Below, piece after piece: positions 41,105-48,947 of a stretch of 64,000 bases of DNA. Positions within the stretch are counted from its first letter, which is position 1; each line of letters begins with the position of its first letter. The notes below the pieces were generated by a model. It did no database searches, was not told the origin of the DNA, and worked only from the letters and a program-made list of their open reading frames with translations. This stretch comes from Amycolatopsis pretoriensis (GTDB lineage: Bacteria; Actinomycetota; Actinomycetes; Mycobacteriales; Pseudonocardiaceae): the NCBI RefSeq assembly GCF_900107925.1, contig NZ_FNUJ01000001.1:558001-622000 (forward strand), in the 5' to 3' direction. Both the position numbers and the translations under genes were made by a program.

Positions 41105-41133
41105 GGTGCACGGGTGGACACGAAGACTGCACG
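41105..41133 (-). promoter_or_regulatory. Bipartite motif upstream of the WXG operon
   Basis: On the minus strand: CGTGCA (41133-41128), TGTCC (41120-41116), CGTGCACC (41112-41105). The order, orientation to the gene and 21-bp spacing equal those at 33556-33584. It lies 73 bp before the start of the operon, in the gap shared with the copC-like gene. Confidence 0.55.
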
Positions 41134-41156
41134 GGCGGATAGGGCAGGATGTCCGG

Positions 41157-41702
41157 ATGATCCCGCGTCGCGTGTTCGGAGTCGTTTTCGCCGCCCTCAC
41201 CGGGCTCGTGGTGCTGGCCGGACCGGCCACCGCCCACACCGACCTGGCGTCCAGCTCACCCGCCGAAGGTGCGTCGCTCACGGCCGCGCCGTCCGAGGTC
41301 AAGCTGACCTTCGAGGAGCCGGTGACGCTGCCGCCGGAGGCCATCAAGGTCACCGGCCGCGACGGCACGGCCTGGACCGTCGGCACGCCCACCGTGGCCG
41401 GGGCCGTCGTGACCGCGCCGGTGACGCCGTCCGGACCGGCCCAGGCCTACACGCTGACGTGGAAGGTGATCGCGAAGGACGGCGACAACCTCACCGGCAC
41501 CGTGCACTTCACCCTCGCGGCCACCGCGCCGGCGACGACGTCGGCACCGGCTCCCGCGACGGCCGCGCAGGCCCAGGCGCCCGCGCCGGCCGCGGTGGCC
41601 ACCGGCATCCCCGGCTGGATCTGGGTCGTGGTCGCGATCGCCGGCCTGCTCGCCGTCATCGTCGTCGGGCTGCGGCAGCTGCTGGGCCGCCGGAAGGACT
41701 GA
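41157..41702 (+). CDS. CopC-domain copper-binding protein, membrane anchored
   Basis: A 181-residue protein from ATG 41157. The signal peptide (RRVFGVVFAALTGLVVLAGPATAH) leaves a mature protein beginning with His (HTDLASSSPAEGASL), the first copper ligand of CopC. The immunoglobulin-like domain (VKLTFEEPVTLPPEAIKVTG, AYTLTWKVIAKDGDNLTGTVHFTL) ends at about 125; an Ala/Pro linker and one C-terminal membrane helix (about 155-175) anchor it. Methionine-rich CopC ligands are missing, so it should bind Cu(II) only. No CopD is adjacent. It is divergent from the WXG operon. Confidence 0.9.
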   Translation: MIPRRVFGVVFAALTGLVVLAGPATAHTDLASSSPAEGASLTAAPSEVKLTFEEPVTLPPEAIKVTGRDGTAWTVGTPTVAGAVVTAPVTPSGPAQAYTLTWKVIAKDGDNLTGTVHFTLAATAPATTSAPAPATAAQAQAPAPAAVATGIPGWIWVVVAIAGLLAVIVVGLRQLLGRRKD

Positions 41703-41703
41703 G

Positions 41704-43071
41704 CTACTCCCGCGGAACCGTCACGACCCATCGTTCGGGACGGCGGCGCAGGTAGCCCCACCAGTACAGCGCCGACACCACCAGCACACCGGCGGTGATC
41801 CCGAGGTCGAGCGCGCTCTGTTCCACCAGGACGTAGGCGAGCGCCGCGACCGCGAGCACCGGCACCACCGGCCAGGCCGGCATCCGCCACACGTGCGGCT
41901 TCCGGTGCGCGGCCCGGCGGGCGCGCAACGCGGCGGCCGCGACGCTCAGGTAGAGCGCGACGACTGCTACACCGGTGACGCCGCTGAGCGTGTCCACGGG
42001 CACGAAGCACAGGACGGCTTCGGACAGCCCGACCACGAGGGTGGCGACCCACGGCGCGCCGAACCGGTCGCTCACCACGCTCATCGCGCGGTTGACCGGC
42101 GCCGGCCACGCCCGGTCGCGCGCGGAGGCGTAGAGCACGCGCGAGTTCTGGATGACCATGACGATCACCGCATTGACGATCGCGGCCGCGATGCACAGGC
42201 TGATCGCGGCGCCGACGGCGGAGTTGCTCCAGCCCGTGACCAGCGCGGTGAGGTCGACACTCGCGAGTGCGGCGGCGTCGGGCACCGCGAGGGTCACGGC
42301 GACGACCGGGACGAGGATGACGAGCGCGCTGATCCCGAGCGTCCAGAACACCGTGCGGGCCACGGTCTTGCGCGGCTCCCGCATCTCCTCGGCGAGGTAG
42401 ACGGCGGTGCTGAAGCCCTGCACGACGAACAACGCGACGGCGAGCCCGGCGACGACGGCGATGAGCCCGATCGAGCCCGTCCCGAGGCTCGGCTTGACCA
42501 GCACCGCCGGGCTTTGCGTCGTGTGCGTGAACCCGAGCAGGGACACGGCGAAGATCGCGACGACCTCGATCACCAGGAAGATGCCGGTGATCCAGGCGTT
42601 GGCGCGCAGGTTCAGCAGGCCCATCACGGTGGACGCGAGCATGACGAGCGCCCCGGCGACCGACGGGTCGATGTCGGCGACCGCGGCCACGTAGTCCGCG
42701 ACGCCGATCGCGATGATCGGCGGGACGACGAGGATGACGATGAACGACAACATGAACGTCAGCCAGCCGGCGAAGCGGTTCGCCACCGTCGTCACCATCG
42801 CGTATTCGCCGCCCGCGCTCGGTACCAGCGTGCCGAGTTCCGAGTAGCAGAAGGCGATTCCGACGCAGAGCAGCACCGCGAGGGCGATGGCGAGGGCGGT
42901 GCCGGTGCCGAGGTCGGCGAACAGCGGGGGCACTAGGACGAACAGCGACGACGCCGGCGTCACGCAGCTGAGCGTGAGCAGGGTGCCGCCGCCGACGCCG
43001 ATGGAACGGGTGAGGGTCTTCTTCGCCGGGGCGGGCGCGGTGACGTCGGGCGGGGCGGGAGTGCGGGGCAT
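41704..43071 (-). CDS. APC-family amino acid/amine permease
   Basis: A 455-residue transporter from ATG 43071 with about 12 helices. The first helix region (GVGGGTLLTLSCVTPASSLFVLVPPLF) and SAGGEYAMVTTVANRFAGWLTFML mark it as amino acid-polyamine-organocation family. Its divergent Lrp regulator and the aminotransferase beyond suggest that it imports an amine or omega-amino acid such as putrescine or GABA. The substrate is inferred only from this. The stop is 1 bp from that of the copC-like gene. Lrp-type boxes lie in the upstream gap. Confidence 0.9.
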   Translation of the reverse strand: MPRTPAPPDVTAPAPAKKTLTRSIGVGGGTLLTLSCVTPASSLFVLVPPLFADLGTGTALAIALAVLLCVGIAFCYSELGTLVPSAGGEYAMVTTVANRFAGWLTFMLSFIVILVVPPIIAIGVADYVAAVADIDPSVAGALVMLASTVMGLLNLRANAWITGIFLVIEVVAIFAVSLLGFTHTTQSPAVLVKPSLGTGSIGLIAVVAGLAVALFVVQGFSTAVYLAEEMREPRKTVARTVFWTLGISALVILVPVVAVTLAVPDAAALASVDLTALVTGWSNSAVGAAISLCIAAAIVNAVIVMVIQNSRVLYASARDRAWPAPVNRAMSVVSDRFGAPWVATLVVGLSEAVLCFVPVDTLSGVTGVAVVALYLSVAAAALRARRAAHRKPHVWRMPAWPVVPVLAVAALAYVLVEQSALDLGITAGVLVVSALYWWGYLRRRPERWVVTVPRE

Positions 43072-43144
43072 GGGCGTTCCCTCCGGCCGGGAGCAAGGTG
43101 CGACGGATGGAACAGCACCGATTCGGTGTTGTCAACGCAACAAA

Positions 43145-43192
43145 GACGACCGAAATCGTCGTCTGGCTGGCCGTGCGCCTTCGGATTTAGTC
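43145..43192. promoter_or_regulatory. Lrp-type boxes between permease and lrp genes
   Basis: GACGACCGAAATCGTCGTC (43145-43163) is a near-palindrome with six-base arms, and CCTTCGGATTTAGTC (43178-43192) is the exact reverse complement of GACTAAATCCGAAGG at 43744-43758, on the far side of the lrp gene. Both share a GAC-N-AAATC core. Confidence 0.7.
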
Positions 43193-43253
43193 ACGGGTTG
43201 TGACGGCGTGCCGGGATTGCCCTGTGTCGCCCGCGTCGGGGATGATCCGGGGC

Positions 43254-43736
43254 GTGAGCAGCCAGGACACCCCGAGCCGGCCCGCGCCGCCGGTGCTCGA
43301 CGACATCTCGCGGCAGATCATCGCGCAGCTGCAGGAGGACGGCCGGCGCGCGTACGCGACGATCGGCAAGGCCGTCGGCCTGTCCGAAGCCGCCGTGCGG
43401 CAGCGGGTGCAGCGGCTGTCCGACTCCGGCGTCATCCAGATCGTCGCCGTCTCGGATCCCTTGCAGGTCGGGCTGTTCCGGCAGGCGATGATCGCGATCA
43501 CCGTGGACGGTCCCCTCGAGCCGGTCGGTGACGCACTGGCCGAAATGGACGAAATCGCGTACGTGATCCTCTGCGCCGGGCGCTACGACCTGCTGTGCGA
43601 GGCCGTCTGCGCGGACGACGAGGCGCTGCTGCAGCTGATCTCGACGCGGATCCGCGCGCTGCCGGGCGTCCGGCACGCGGAGGCGATGGTGTACCTCAAG
43701 CTGCGGAAACAGACCTACCAGTGGGGTACTCGCTGA
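43254..43736 (+). CDS. Lrp/AsnC-family regulator
   Basis: A 160-residue regulator from GTG 43254 (CCGGGG upstream; ATG 43242 possible). The helix-turn-helix (ISRQIIAQLQEDGRRAYATIGKAVGLSEAAVRQRVQRL) covers about 15-55 and the RAM ligand-binding domain covers 70-150 (AMIAITVDGPLEPVGDALAEM, YVILCAGRYDLLCEAVCADDEALLQLI). It lies between a divergent permease and a downstream aminotransferase. Repeated boxes on both sides suggest that it wraps DNA and controls all three genes in answer to an amino acid or amine. Confidence 0.93.
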   Translation: MSSQDTPSRPAPPVLDDISRQIIAQLQEDGRRAYATIGKAVGLSEAAVRQRVQRLSDSGVIQIVAVSDPLQVGLFRQAMIAITVDGPLEPVGDALAEMDEIAYVILCAGRYDLLCEAVCADDEALLQLISTRIRALPGVRHAEAMVYLKLRKQTYQWGTR

Positions 43737-43740
43737 GTGT

Positions 43741-43815
43741 GACGACTAAATCCGAAGGTTGTTGGTCGTAAATGACCTTGAATTAGTCGGCCAAGTTCGG
43801 CCGGACGACTGAATC
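43741..43815 (+). promoter_or_regulatory. Array of Lrp-type boxes upstream of the aminotransferase
   Basis: GACGACTAAATC (43741-43752) and GACGACTGAATC (43804-43815) are near-identical and lie 63 bp apart, about six helical turns. A reverse-type AATTAGTC (43781-43788) is between them. They occupy the 117-bp gap before the aminotransferase start. Confidence 0.72.
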
Positions 43816-43853
43816 GCTTGCTTCGGTGGTCCGAGGCGTGCGATAACCGAGGC

Positions 43854-45245
43854 ATGACCACTACCGCCGACCTCGCCTCCGTCGACGCCGCCGGCCTCGC
43901 CCAGGCCGCCCGCAGCAACCTCTGGATGCACTTCACCCGCCACTCTTCCTACGACGAGACCGACGTGCCGGTGATCGTGCGCGGCGAAGGGCCGTACATC
44001 TGGGACGCCCGCGGGAAGCGCTATCTGGACGGGCTCGCCGGCCTGTTCGCGGTCCAGGTCGGCCACGGACGCGAGGAGCTCGCCGAAGCCGCCGCGCGCC
44101 AGACGAAGCAGCTCGCGTACTTCCCGCTGTGGGGTCACGCGCACCCGACGGCGATCGAACTGGCGTCCCGGCTGGCGTCGGCCGCTCCGGGCGACCTGAA
44201 CCGCGTGTTCTTCACCGTGAGCGGCGGCGAATCCGTCGAAACGGCGTGGAAACTGGCGAAGCAGTACTTCAAGCTGGTCGGGAAACCGACGAAGCACAAG
44301 GTGATCAGCCGCGCGCTGGCCTACCACGGCACGTCTCAAGGCGCGTTGTCGATCACCGGCATCCCGGGTGCGAAGGCCGATTTCGAGCCGCTCGTGCCGA
44401 GCACCCTGCGCGTGCCGAACACGAACTTCTACCGCGCGCCCGAGCACGCCGACGACTACGCTGCCTACGGGCGCTGGGCCGCCGACCAGATCGAGCAGGC
44501 CATCGAGTTCGAGGGCGCGGACACGGTGGCCGCGGTGTTCCTCGAGCCGGTGCAGAACACCGGCGGCTGTTTCGTCCCGCCGCCGGGGTACTTCGAGCGG
44601 GTGCGCGAAATCTGCGACAAGCACGACGTGCTGTTGGTGTCCGACGAGGTGATCTGCGCGTTCGGCCGCGTCGGGTACGACTTCGCCGCGAAGCGCTACG
44701 GGTACCAGCCCGACATCATCACGACGGCGAAGGGCCTGACGTCCGGGTACGCGCCGCTGGGGGCGGTGCTGGCTTCGGAGCGGTTGATGGAGCCGTTCAC
44801 GCGTGGCTCGACGACGTTCATGCACGGGTCGACCTACGGCGGGCACCCGGTGTCGTGCGCGGTCGCGCTGGCCAATTTGGACTTGATGGCTCGTGAAGGG
44901 CTCTACGAACACGTGCTTTCGTCGGAGGACGCATTCCGGTCCACTTTGGACAAGCTGACGGACCTGCCGATCGTCGGGGACGTCCGCGGGGCGGGGTTCT
45001 TCTACGGCATCGAACTGGTGAAGGACAAGGCGACCAAGGAGACGTTCAGCGCGGCGGAGTCGGAGCGGGTGCTGCGCGGGTTCTTGTCGGAAGCGTTGTT
45101 CGAAGCGGGGTTGTACTGCCGGGCCGACGACCGGGCCGAGCCGGTGGTGCAGCTGTCGCCGCCGTTGATCTGCGGGCAGCGGGAGTTCGACGAGATGGAG
45201 CAGATCCTGAGGGACACGCTGACCCGGGCGTGGAAGATGCTGTAG
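43854..45245 (+). CDS. Class III (omega) aminotransferase
   Basis: A 463-residue PLP enzyme from ATG 43854. Motifs are YLDGLAGLFAVQVGHGREEL near 58, VSGGESVETAWKLAKQYF (PLP phosphate), SDEVICAFGRVGYDFAAKRYG near 262-282 and the Schiff-base Lys in TTAKGLTSGYAPLGAVLAS near 290. Length and motifs fit the beta-alanine/omega-amino acid:pyruvate and putrescine/GABA subgroup annotated as aspartate aminotransferase family. Permease and Lrp neighbours support catabolism of an imported amine, with Lrp boxes in the promoter. Confidence 0.93.
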   Translation: MTTTADLASVDAAGLAQAARSNLWMHFTRHSSYDETDVPVIVRGEGPYIWDARGKRYLDGLAGLFAVQVGHGREELAEAAARQTKQLAYFPLWGHAHPTAIELASRLASAAPGDLNRVFFTVSGGESVETAWKLAKQYFKLVGKPTKHKVISRALAYHGTSQGALSITGIPGAKADFEPLVPSTLRVPNTNFYRAPEHADDYAAYGRWAADQIEQAIEFEGADTVAAVFLEPVQNTGGCFVPPPGYFERVREICDKHDVLLVSDEVICAFGRVGYDFAAKRYGYQPDIITTAKGLTSGYAPLGAVLASERLMEPFTRGSTTFMHGSTYGGHPVSCAVALANLDLMAREGLYEHVLSSEDAFRSTLDKLTDLPIVGDVRGAGFFYGIELVKDKATKETFSAAESERVLRGFLSEALFEAGLYCRADDRAEPVVQLSPPLICGQREFDEMEQILRDTLTRAWKML

Positions 45246-45491
45246 GGCGCGCCTCCGGCCCCCGGTATCCACGCTAGCGGAGGGCACCGACAGTTCCGGC
45301 GAAGTCGCGCGGCGGGCCGCTCCGCCGTCCTGCGCAGTCGGCGGGTTGACCCGAAAGGGCGGCGAATCGCGGGTTCCCCGCCCCACGCGGGCTTTCTGAG
45401 TACCGTGGATCGCGGGGGGACCGGGGGGAGCGGCCGGTGACCGGGCCGCCCGTGTCCGCGCCGACCGGCCGCGCACCCGGGAGGAGACCCG

Positions 45492-46700
45492 ATGACCGCG
45501 ACCACGGACACCCCGCGCCTGCCTTTCGAGCGGCCGAACGTCCTGGAGATCGCTCCGCTCTTCGACGTGCTGCGCCGGCAGGGGCCCGTCGTGGCGGTGA
45601 CCACGCCCACCGGGGACCCGGCCTGGCTCGTCACCGGGTTCGACGAGGTCCGCGCCGTCTTCACCGACTCGCGCTTCGGGCGCTCGCACCCCGCGCCCGA
45701 AGAGGCGTCGGCGCTGTCGGACGCCGCCATCCTCAGCCGGCCGCAGGGGGACCACGAAACCGAGCACGTCGAACACGCGCGGATGCGGCGGATGCTCGTG
45801 CCCGCCTTCTCCGCCAACCGGATCCGGCGGCTCGCCGGCCACGTCCAGGAGCTGGCCGACGGCTGCTTCGCCGCGATGGACCGCGCCCGGCACGGCGACG
45901 AGCCCGTCGACCTGCACGAACACCTCTCCTTCCCGCTGCCCGTGCTCGTGATCTGCGAGCTGCTCGGCGTCCCCTACGAAGACCGCGAGACCTTCCGCGT
46001 CCTGTCCGAGCGGGTGGGCCGGATGGACATCGGCTCCGGCGCCGAAGCCGCCCTCGACGAGTTCGCCGCCTACATGGGCCGGCTCGCGACGGCCAAGCGG
46101 CGCGACCCCGGCCAGGACGTCGTCTCGGACATGGTCCGGGCCCAGGCCGACGACCCCGCCTTCACCGACGACGACCTCGCCCGGCTCGCCGCCGGCCTGC
46201 TCTTCGCCGGCCACGAAACGACGTCGAACCGGATCGACCTCGGCGTGCTCTACCTGCTGACCGACCTCGCGCGGCGCGACGCCGTCGTCGCCGACCCCGA
46301 CGGGCAGGTCCACGGTGTGGTCGAGGAGATCCTGCGGCTGTCCGCGCCGGGCGGGCTCGGTGTCCTCCGGTACGCCCACGACGACGTCGAGCTCGGCGGC
46401 GTGCGGGTCGCCCGCGGCGACGCGGTCGTCCTCGCGCTGGCCGCCGCGAACCGGGACCCGGCCGTGTTCCCGGACGCCGGCGAGTTCGACGCCGGGCGCA
46501 AGCCGAATTCGCACGTGTCGTTCGCCTACGGCGGCTGGTTCTGCATCGGCGCGAGCCTCGCCCGCACGGAACTGCGCGTCGTGTTCGGCTCGCTGTTCCG
46601 CCGGTTCCCCGGGCTGCGGCTCGCGGTGCCCGTCGACGAGCTGGAAGTGCGGACGAACCGGGTCACCGGGGGAGTGGACCGCGTGCCGGTCCTCTGGTAG
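45492..46700 (+). CDS. Cytochrome P450
   Basis: A 402-residue soluble P450 from ATG 45492 (GGGAGGAGA upstream). It shows the I-helix AGHETTS near 239-245, the ExxR pair EEILR near 277, and the haem loop [10 protein letters not shown] with ligand Cys351. The usual His/Arg two residues before Cys is Trp349, which should alter contact to a haem propionate. It resembles the CYP105/107 type of secondary metabolism, but no biosynthetic genes, ferredoxin or reductase are adjacent, so substrate and redox partner are unknown. Confidence 0.94.
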   Translation: MTATTDTPRLPFERPNVLEIAPLFDVLRRQGPVVAVTTPTGDPAWLVTGFDEVRAVFTDSRFGRSHPAPEEASALSDAAILSRPQGDHETEHVEHARMRRMLVPAFSANRIRRLAGHVQELADGCFAAMDRARHGDEPVDLHEHLSFPLPVLVICELLGVPYEDRETFRVLSERVGRMDIGSGAEAALDEFAAYMGRLATAKRRDPGQDVVSDMVRAQADDPAFTDDDLARLAAGLLFAGHETTSNRIDLGVLYLLTDLARRDAVVADPDGQVHGVVEEILRLSAPGGLGVLRYAHDDVELGGVRVARGDAVVLALAAANRDPAVFPDAGEFDAGRKPNSHVSFAYGGWFCIGASLARTELRVVFGSLFRRFPGLRLAVPVDELEVRTNRVTGGVDRVPVLW

Positions 46701-46710
46701 ACCTGCGGCG

Positions 46711-47106
46711 GTGACGCTGTGGGACAGGCTCGGGATGGACGACAAGCTCATCAAGGTGCTGAAGGAGATCCCGCCGGGCCCGGACGCGCCGGAGTTCGGC
46801 CCGGCCTACGTGACCATCCACCAGCTGGCGGTCGAGCTCGACCAGCGGTTCCCCGAGGTCCGCAAGCAGCTCGACGTGCCCCTCGGCGGCGGCTCGACGC
46901 GGCACGCCGGGCTGGTGGAGCTGCTCGGCAAGGAACTGGTCGACAAGATCAAGCGCTACGGCGACGTGTACCCGATCGAAGCGGCGCAGCTGTCTTCGGT
47001 GCGGTTCCGCGAGCTGCGGCTGCGCGGCCCGGGCGGGCGTGACCTGGTGGGCGCGTCGCGCACCGACCTGCCGCTGATCCGCCTGCGGCCCAAGGACCAG
47101 GACTGA
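46711..47106 (+). CDS. Conserved hypothetical protein
   Basis: A 131-residue soluble protein from GTG 46711, 10 bp after the P450. It begins TLWDRLGMDDKLIKVLKEIPPGPDAPEFGPAYVTIHQLAVELDQRFPEV and contains LGGGSTRHAGLVELLGKELVDKIKRYG. No motif that I recognise. It lies 2 bp before the LuxR-type gene and is probably co-transcribed with it and the P450. Confidence 0.7.
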   Translation: MTLWDRLGMDDKLIKVLKEIPPGPDAPEFGPAYVTIHQLAVELDQRFPEVRKQLDVPLGGGSTRHAGLVELLGKELVDKIKRYGDVYPIEAAQLSSVRFRELRLRGPGGRDLVGASRTDLPLIRLRPKDQD

Positions 47107-47108
47107 CG

Positions 47109-47753
47109 GTGCTGCCCCCGCCACCCGTCCGGGTCCTGGTGGCCGAACGCGACCCGGCGGTGCGATCCCGGCTGGGTGCCCTGCTGGACGAGGCGGACGG
47201 CATCGAGCTGATCGGCTCCGTCCCGGACGCGCCCGCGGCCCGGACGACGTTGCGCCGCCGGCTGCCCGACGTGGTGCTGCTGGACCTGCGGCTGGGCTCG
47301 CTGGGGCCGGTGTTCCGCCGCCCGGCGGTGCTGGCACTGGTGACGTTCGACTCCGACGCGGGGATCCTGCGGGCCCTGCGCGACGGCGCCTCGGGGTACG
47401 TGCTGCGCTCGGCCCGGCGCAACGAGCTGATCAAGGTGGTCCGCCTGGCCGCCGACGGGCATGTGGTGCTGTCGCCGGACGCCTCCCGCCGGCTGGTCTC
47501 GGCGGCGACCCGGCTGTCGGGCCCGCGCGACGAGCGGCTCGCGGGCGTCGACCGGCTGTCGGCGCGGGAGCGGGAAGTGCTGATCGGCATCGGCTCGGCG
47601 CTGACGAACGCCGAGATCGCGACGCGGCTCGAGCTGCCGGAGCCGGTCGTGCGGACCGTGGTGGACCAGGTGGTGCGGAAGCTGGGGTGCGCGCACCGGA
47701 CCGAAGCCGGCTTGCTGGCCTACGAACGAGGCCTGTGCCGCCCGGGGTCGTGA
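47109..47753 (+). CDS. Orphan NarL/LuxR-type response regulator
   Basis: A 214-residue protein from GTG 47109. The receiver (about 7-120) has an ERD acidic site (VAERDPAVRS), phospho-acceptor Asp in VVLLDLRL near 58, and T in LVTFDSD. The conserved signalling Lys is Arg (GYVLRSARRNEL), and the segment after strand 3 is short. The LuxR helix-turn-helix (LSAREREVLIGIGSALTNAEIATRLELPEPVVRTVVDQVVRKLG) is at about 150-195. There is no kinase gene nearby. The altered receiver suggests phosphorylation-independent or atypical activation. The stop codon lies inside a long hairpin. Confidence 0.9.
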   Translation: MLPPPPVRVLVAERDPAVRSRLGALLDEADGIELIGSVPDAPAARTTLRRRLPDVVLLDLRLGSLGPVFRRPAVLALVTFDSDAGILRALRDGASGYVLRSARRNELIKVVRLAADGHVVLSPDASRRLVSAATRLSGPRDERLAGVDRLSAREREVLIGIGSALTNAEIATRLELPEPVVRTVVDQVVRKLGCAHRTEAGLLAYERGLCRPGS

Positions 47754-47792
47754 GTGGTAATTCGGGTTCTGACCCGAATCACCACTCACGAC
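47747..47792. terminator. Long bidirectional hairpin
   Basis: GTCGTGAGTGGT (47747-47758) pairs with ACCACTCACGAC (47781-47792), and ATTCGGGT (47760-47767) with ACCCGAAT (47772-47779), leaving one A-C mismatch and a TCTG loop. The stop of the LuxR-type gene lies in the left arm, and the sedolisin stop is 5 bp beyond the right arm. A similar GTCGTGAGTG sequence occurs at 35999-36008. Confidence 0.85.
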
Positions 47793-47796
47793 CGGG

Positions 47797-48933
47797 TCAG
47801 AAGCCGGACAGGCTGTTCGGGACGCCCACTCCCGTCGGGGCGTCGTAGCCCGGGCCCGCGACGCACAGGTAGTCGCCGCCGCACTTCTTGCCGGCACCCG
47901 CCGGGTCGTTGCTACCCGCCGTGATGTCGGTGAACGACGACGCCTTCGCATACACGTCCGACGGCGCCGGGACGTGTCCCGACCGGGCGATCAGCCCCGC
48001 GATGAACGGCGCCGACGCGCTCGTGCCGTTCGCCGGGAGCCAGCCGCCCGCATCCGCGTAGTGGATCGCGATGTCCTCGGCCGCCGCGGCGACGTCCGCG
48101 ACCGTTCGCTTGCCGCAGTGGGTGTCCTTCTGCCACGACGGCTTCGCGATGTACGCCGAGCAGCCGCTGCCGCCGTACAACCACGCCGATTCCGTCCACC
48201 CGCGCGCCGACGACGGGTCGCGCGCCAGCGACGTCCCGCCGACCGCGATGGTCGTCGCCAGGACCGCCGGGTAGCTCGCCGCCGTGAAGCCCGCGTCACC
48301 CGAGGACGCCACGACCGTCACGCCCGGGTGCCGGTAGTGGCTCGCGAGCGCCAGCGACGCGCCGCTTTCCCGGGCGCCGTAGCTGTTCGACACCACCGTC
48401 GCGCCCGAGCGGACCGCCGTGTCCTCCGTTTCCGCCAGGTCGGCGAAGCCCGGTGAGTTCCCTTCGACGACGAGCAGCCGGCACGACGGGCACGCCGCCG
48501 ACACCATCGAGACGTCCAAAGTGGACTCCATCGCCCAGCCGAAGTCCGCCTCGGGCAGCGGGGCGGCAAGACCCTGCTGGTTGACCTTGCGGAAGCAGCC
48601 GTTCGCCGTCGTGCACGGCGGCAGGCCGTACTGCGCCCGGTAGGCCGCGAGGTCCGCCTCCAGGTTCGGCGCGTCGTAGGCGATCGAGATGCCGACGACG
48701 GTGTCCGGCCCCGCGTCGGACGGCAGCCGGTAGGCCGACGCCAGGTCGTCGGCACCCCAGCCGGCCGGGCCGTCGGCCAAGGCACGCACCGCACCCGGGG
48801 TGTACGTGGTGAGGCAGCGCGCCACCCCGGGCCGCTCGGGACACGCCGCGCGCGGTGCCGGGGACGCGGTCGCGGCCGGAGCGAACGCGACGACCAGGGC
48901 GGCGCTCAGCACGCCGATCAGTGTTCTGTACAC
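47797..48933 (-). CDS. Secreted sedolisin-type (S53) serine-carboxyl peptidase
   Basis: A 378-residue protein from GTG 48933 (GGAGAG upstream). A Sec signal peptide ends near residue 25 (PAATASPAP). The S53 residues are Glu136 and Asp140 (MESTLD), Asp213 (SSGDAG) and nucleophile Ser305 (GTSASAP), with the calcium site near Asp336 and Asp364 (DITAG, YDAPTGVG). Most sedolisins carry a propeptide of about 170 residues; this one has only about 35 residues between the signal and the catalytic domain. It may rely on its neighbour, the 706-residue protein 14 bp upstream in the same operon, as an inhibitor or chaperone. Works outside the cell. Confidence 0.93.
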   Translation of the reverse strand: MYRTLIGVLSAALVVAFAPAATASPAPRAACPERPGVARCLTTYTPGAVRALADGPAGWGADDLASAYRLPSDAGPDTVVGISIAYDAPNLEADLAAYRAQYGLPPCTTANGCFRKVNQQGLAAPLPEADFGWAMESTLDVSMVSAACPSCRLLVVEGNSPGFADLAETEDTAVRSGATVVSNSYGARESGASLALASHYRHPGVTVVASSGDAGFTAASYPAVLATTIAVGGTSLARDPSSARGWTESAWLYGGSGCSAYIAKPSWQKDTHCGKRTVADVAAAAEDIAIHYADAGGWLPANGTSASAPFIAGLIARSGHVPAPSDVYAKASSFTDITAGSNDPAGAGKKCGGDYLCVAGPGYDAPTGVGVPNSLSGF

Positions 48934-48947
48934 AGTGGACTCTCCGT

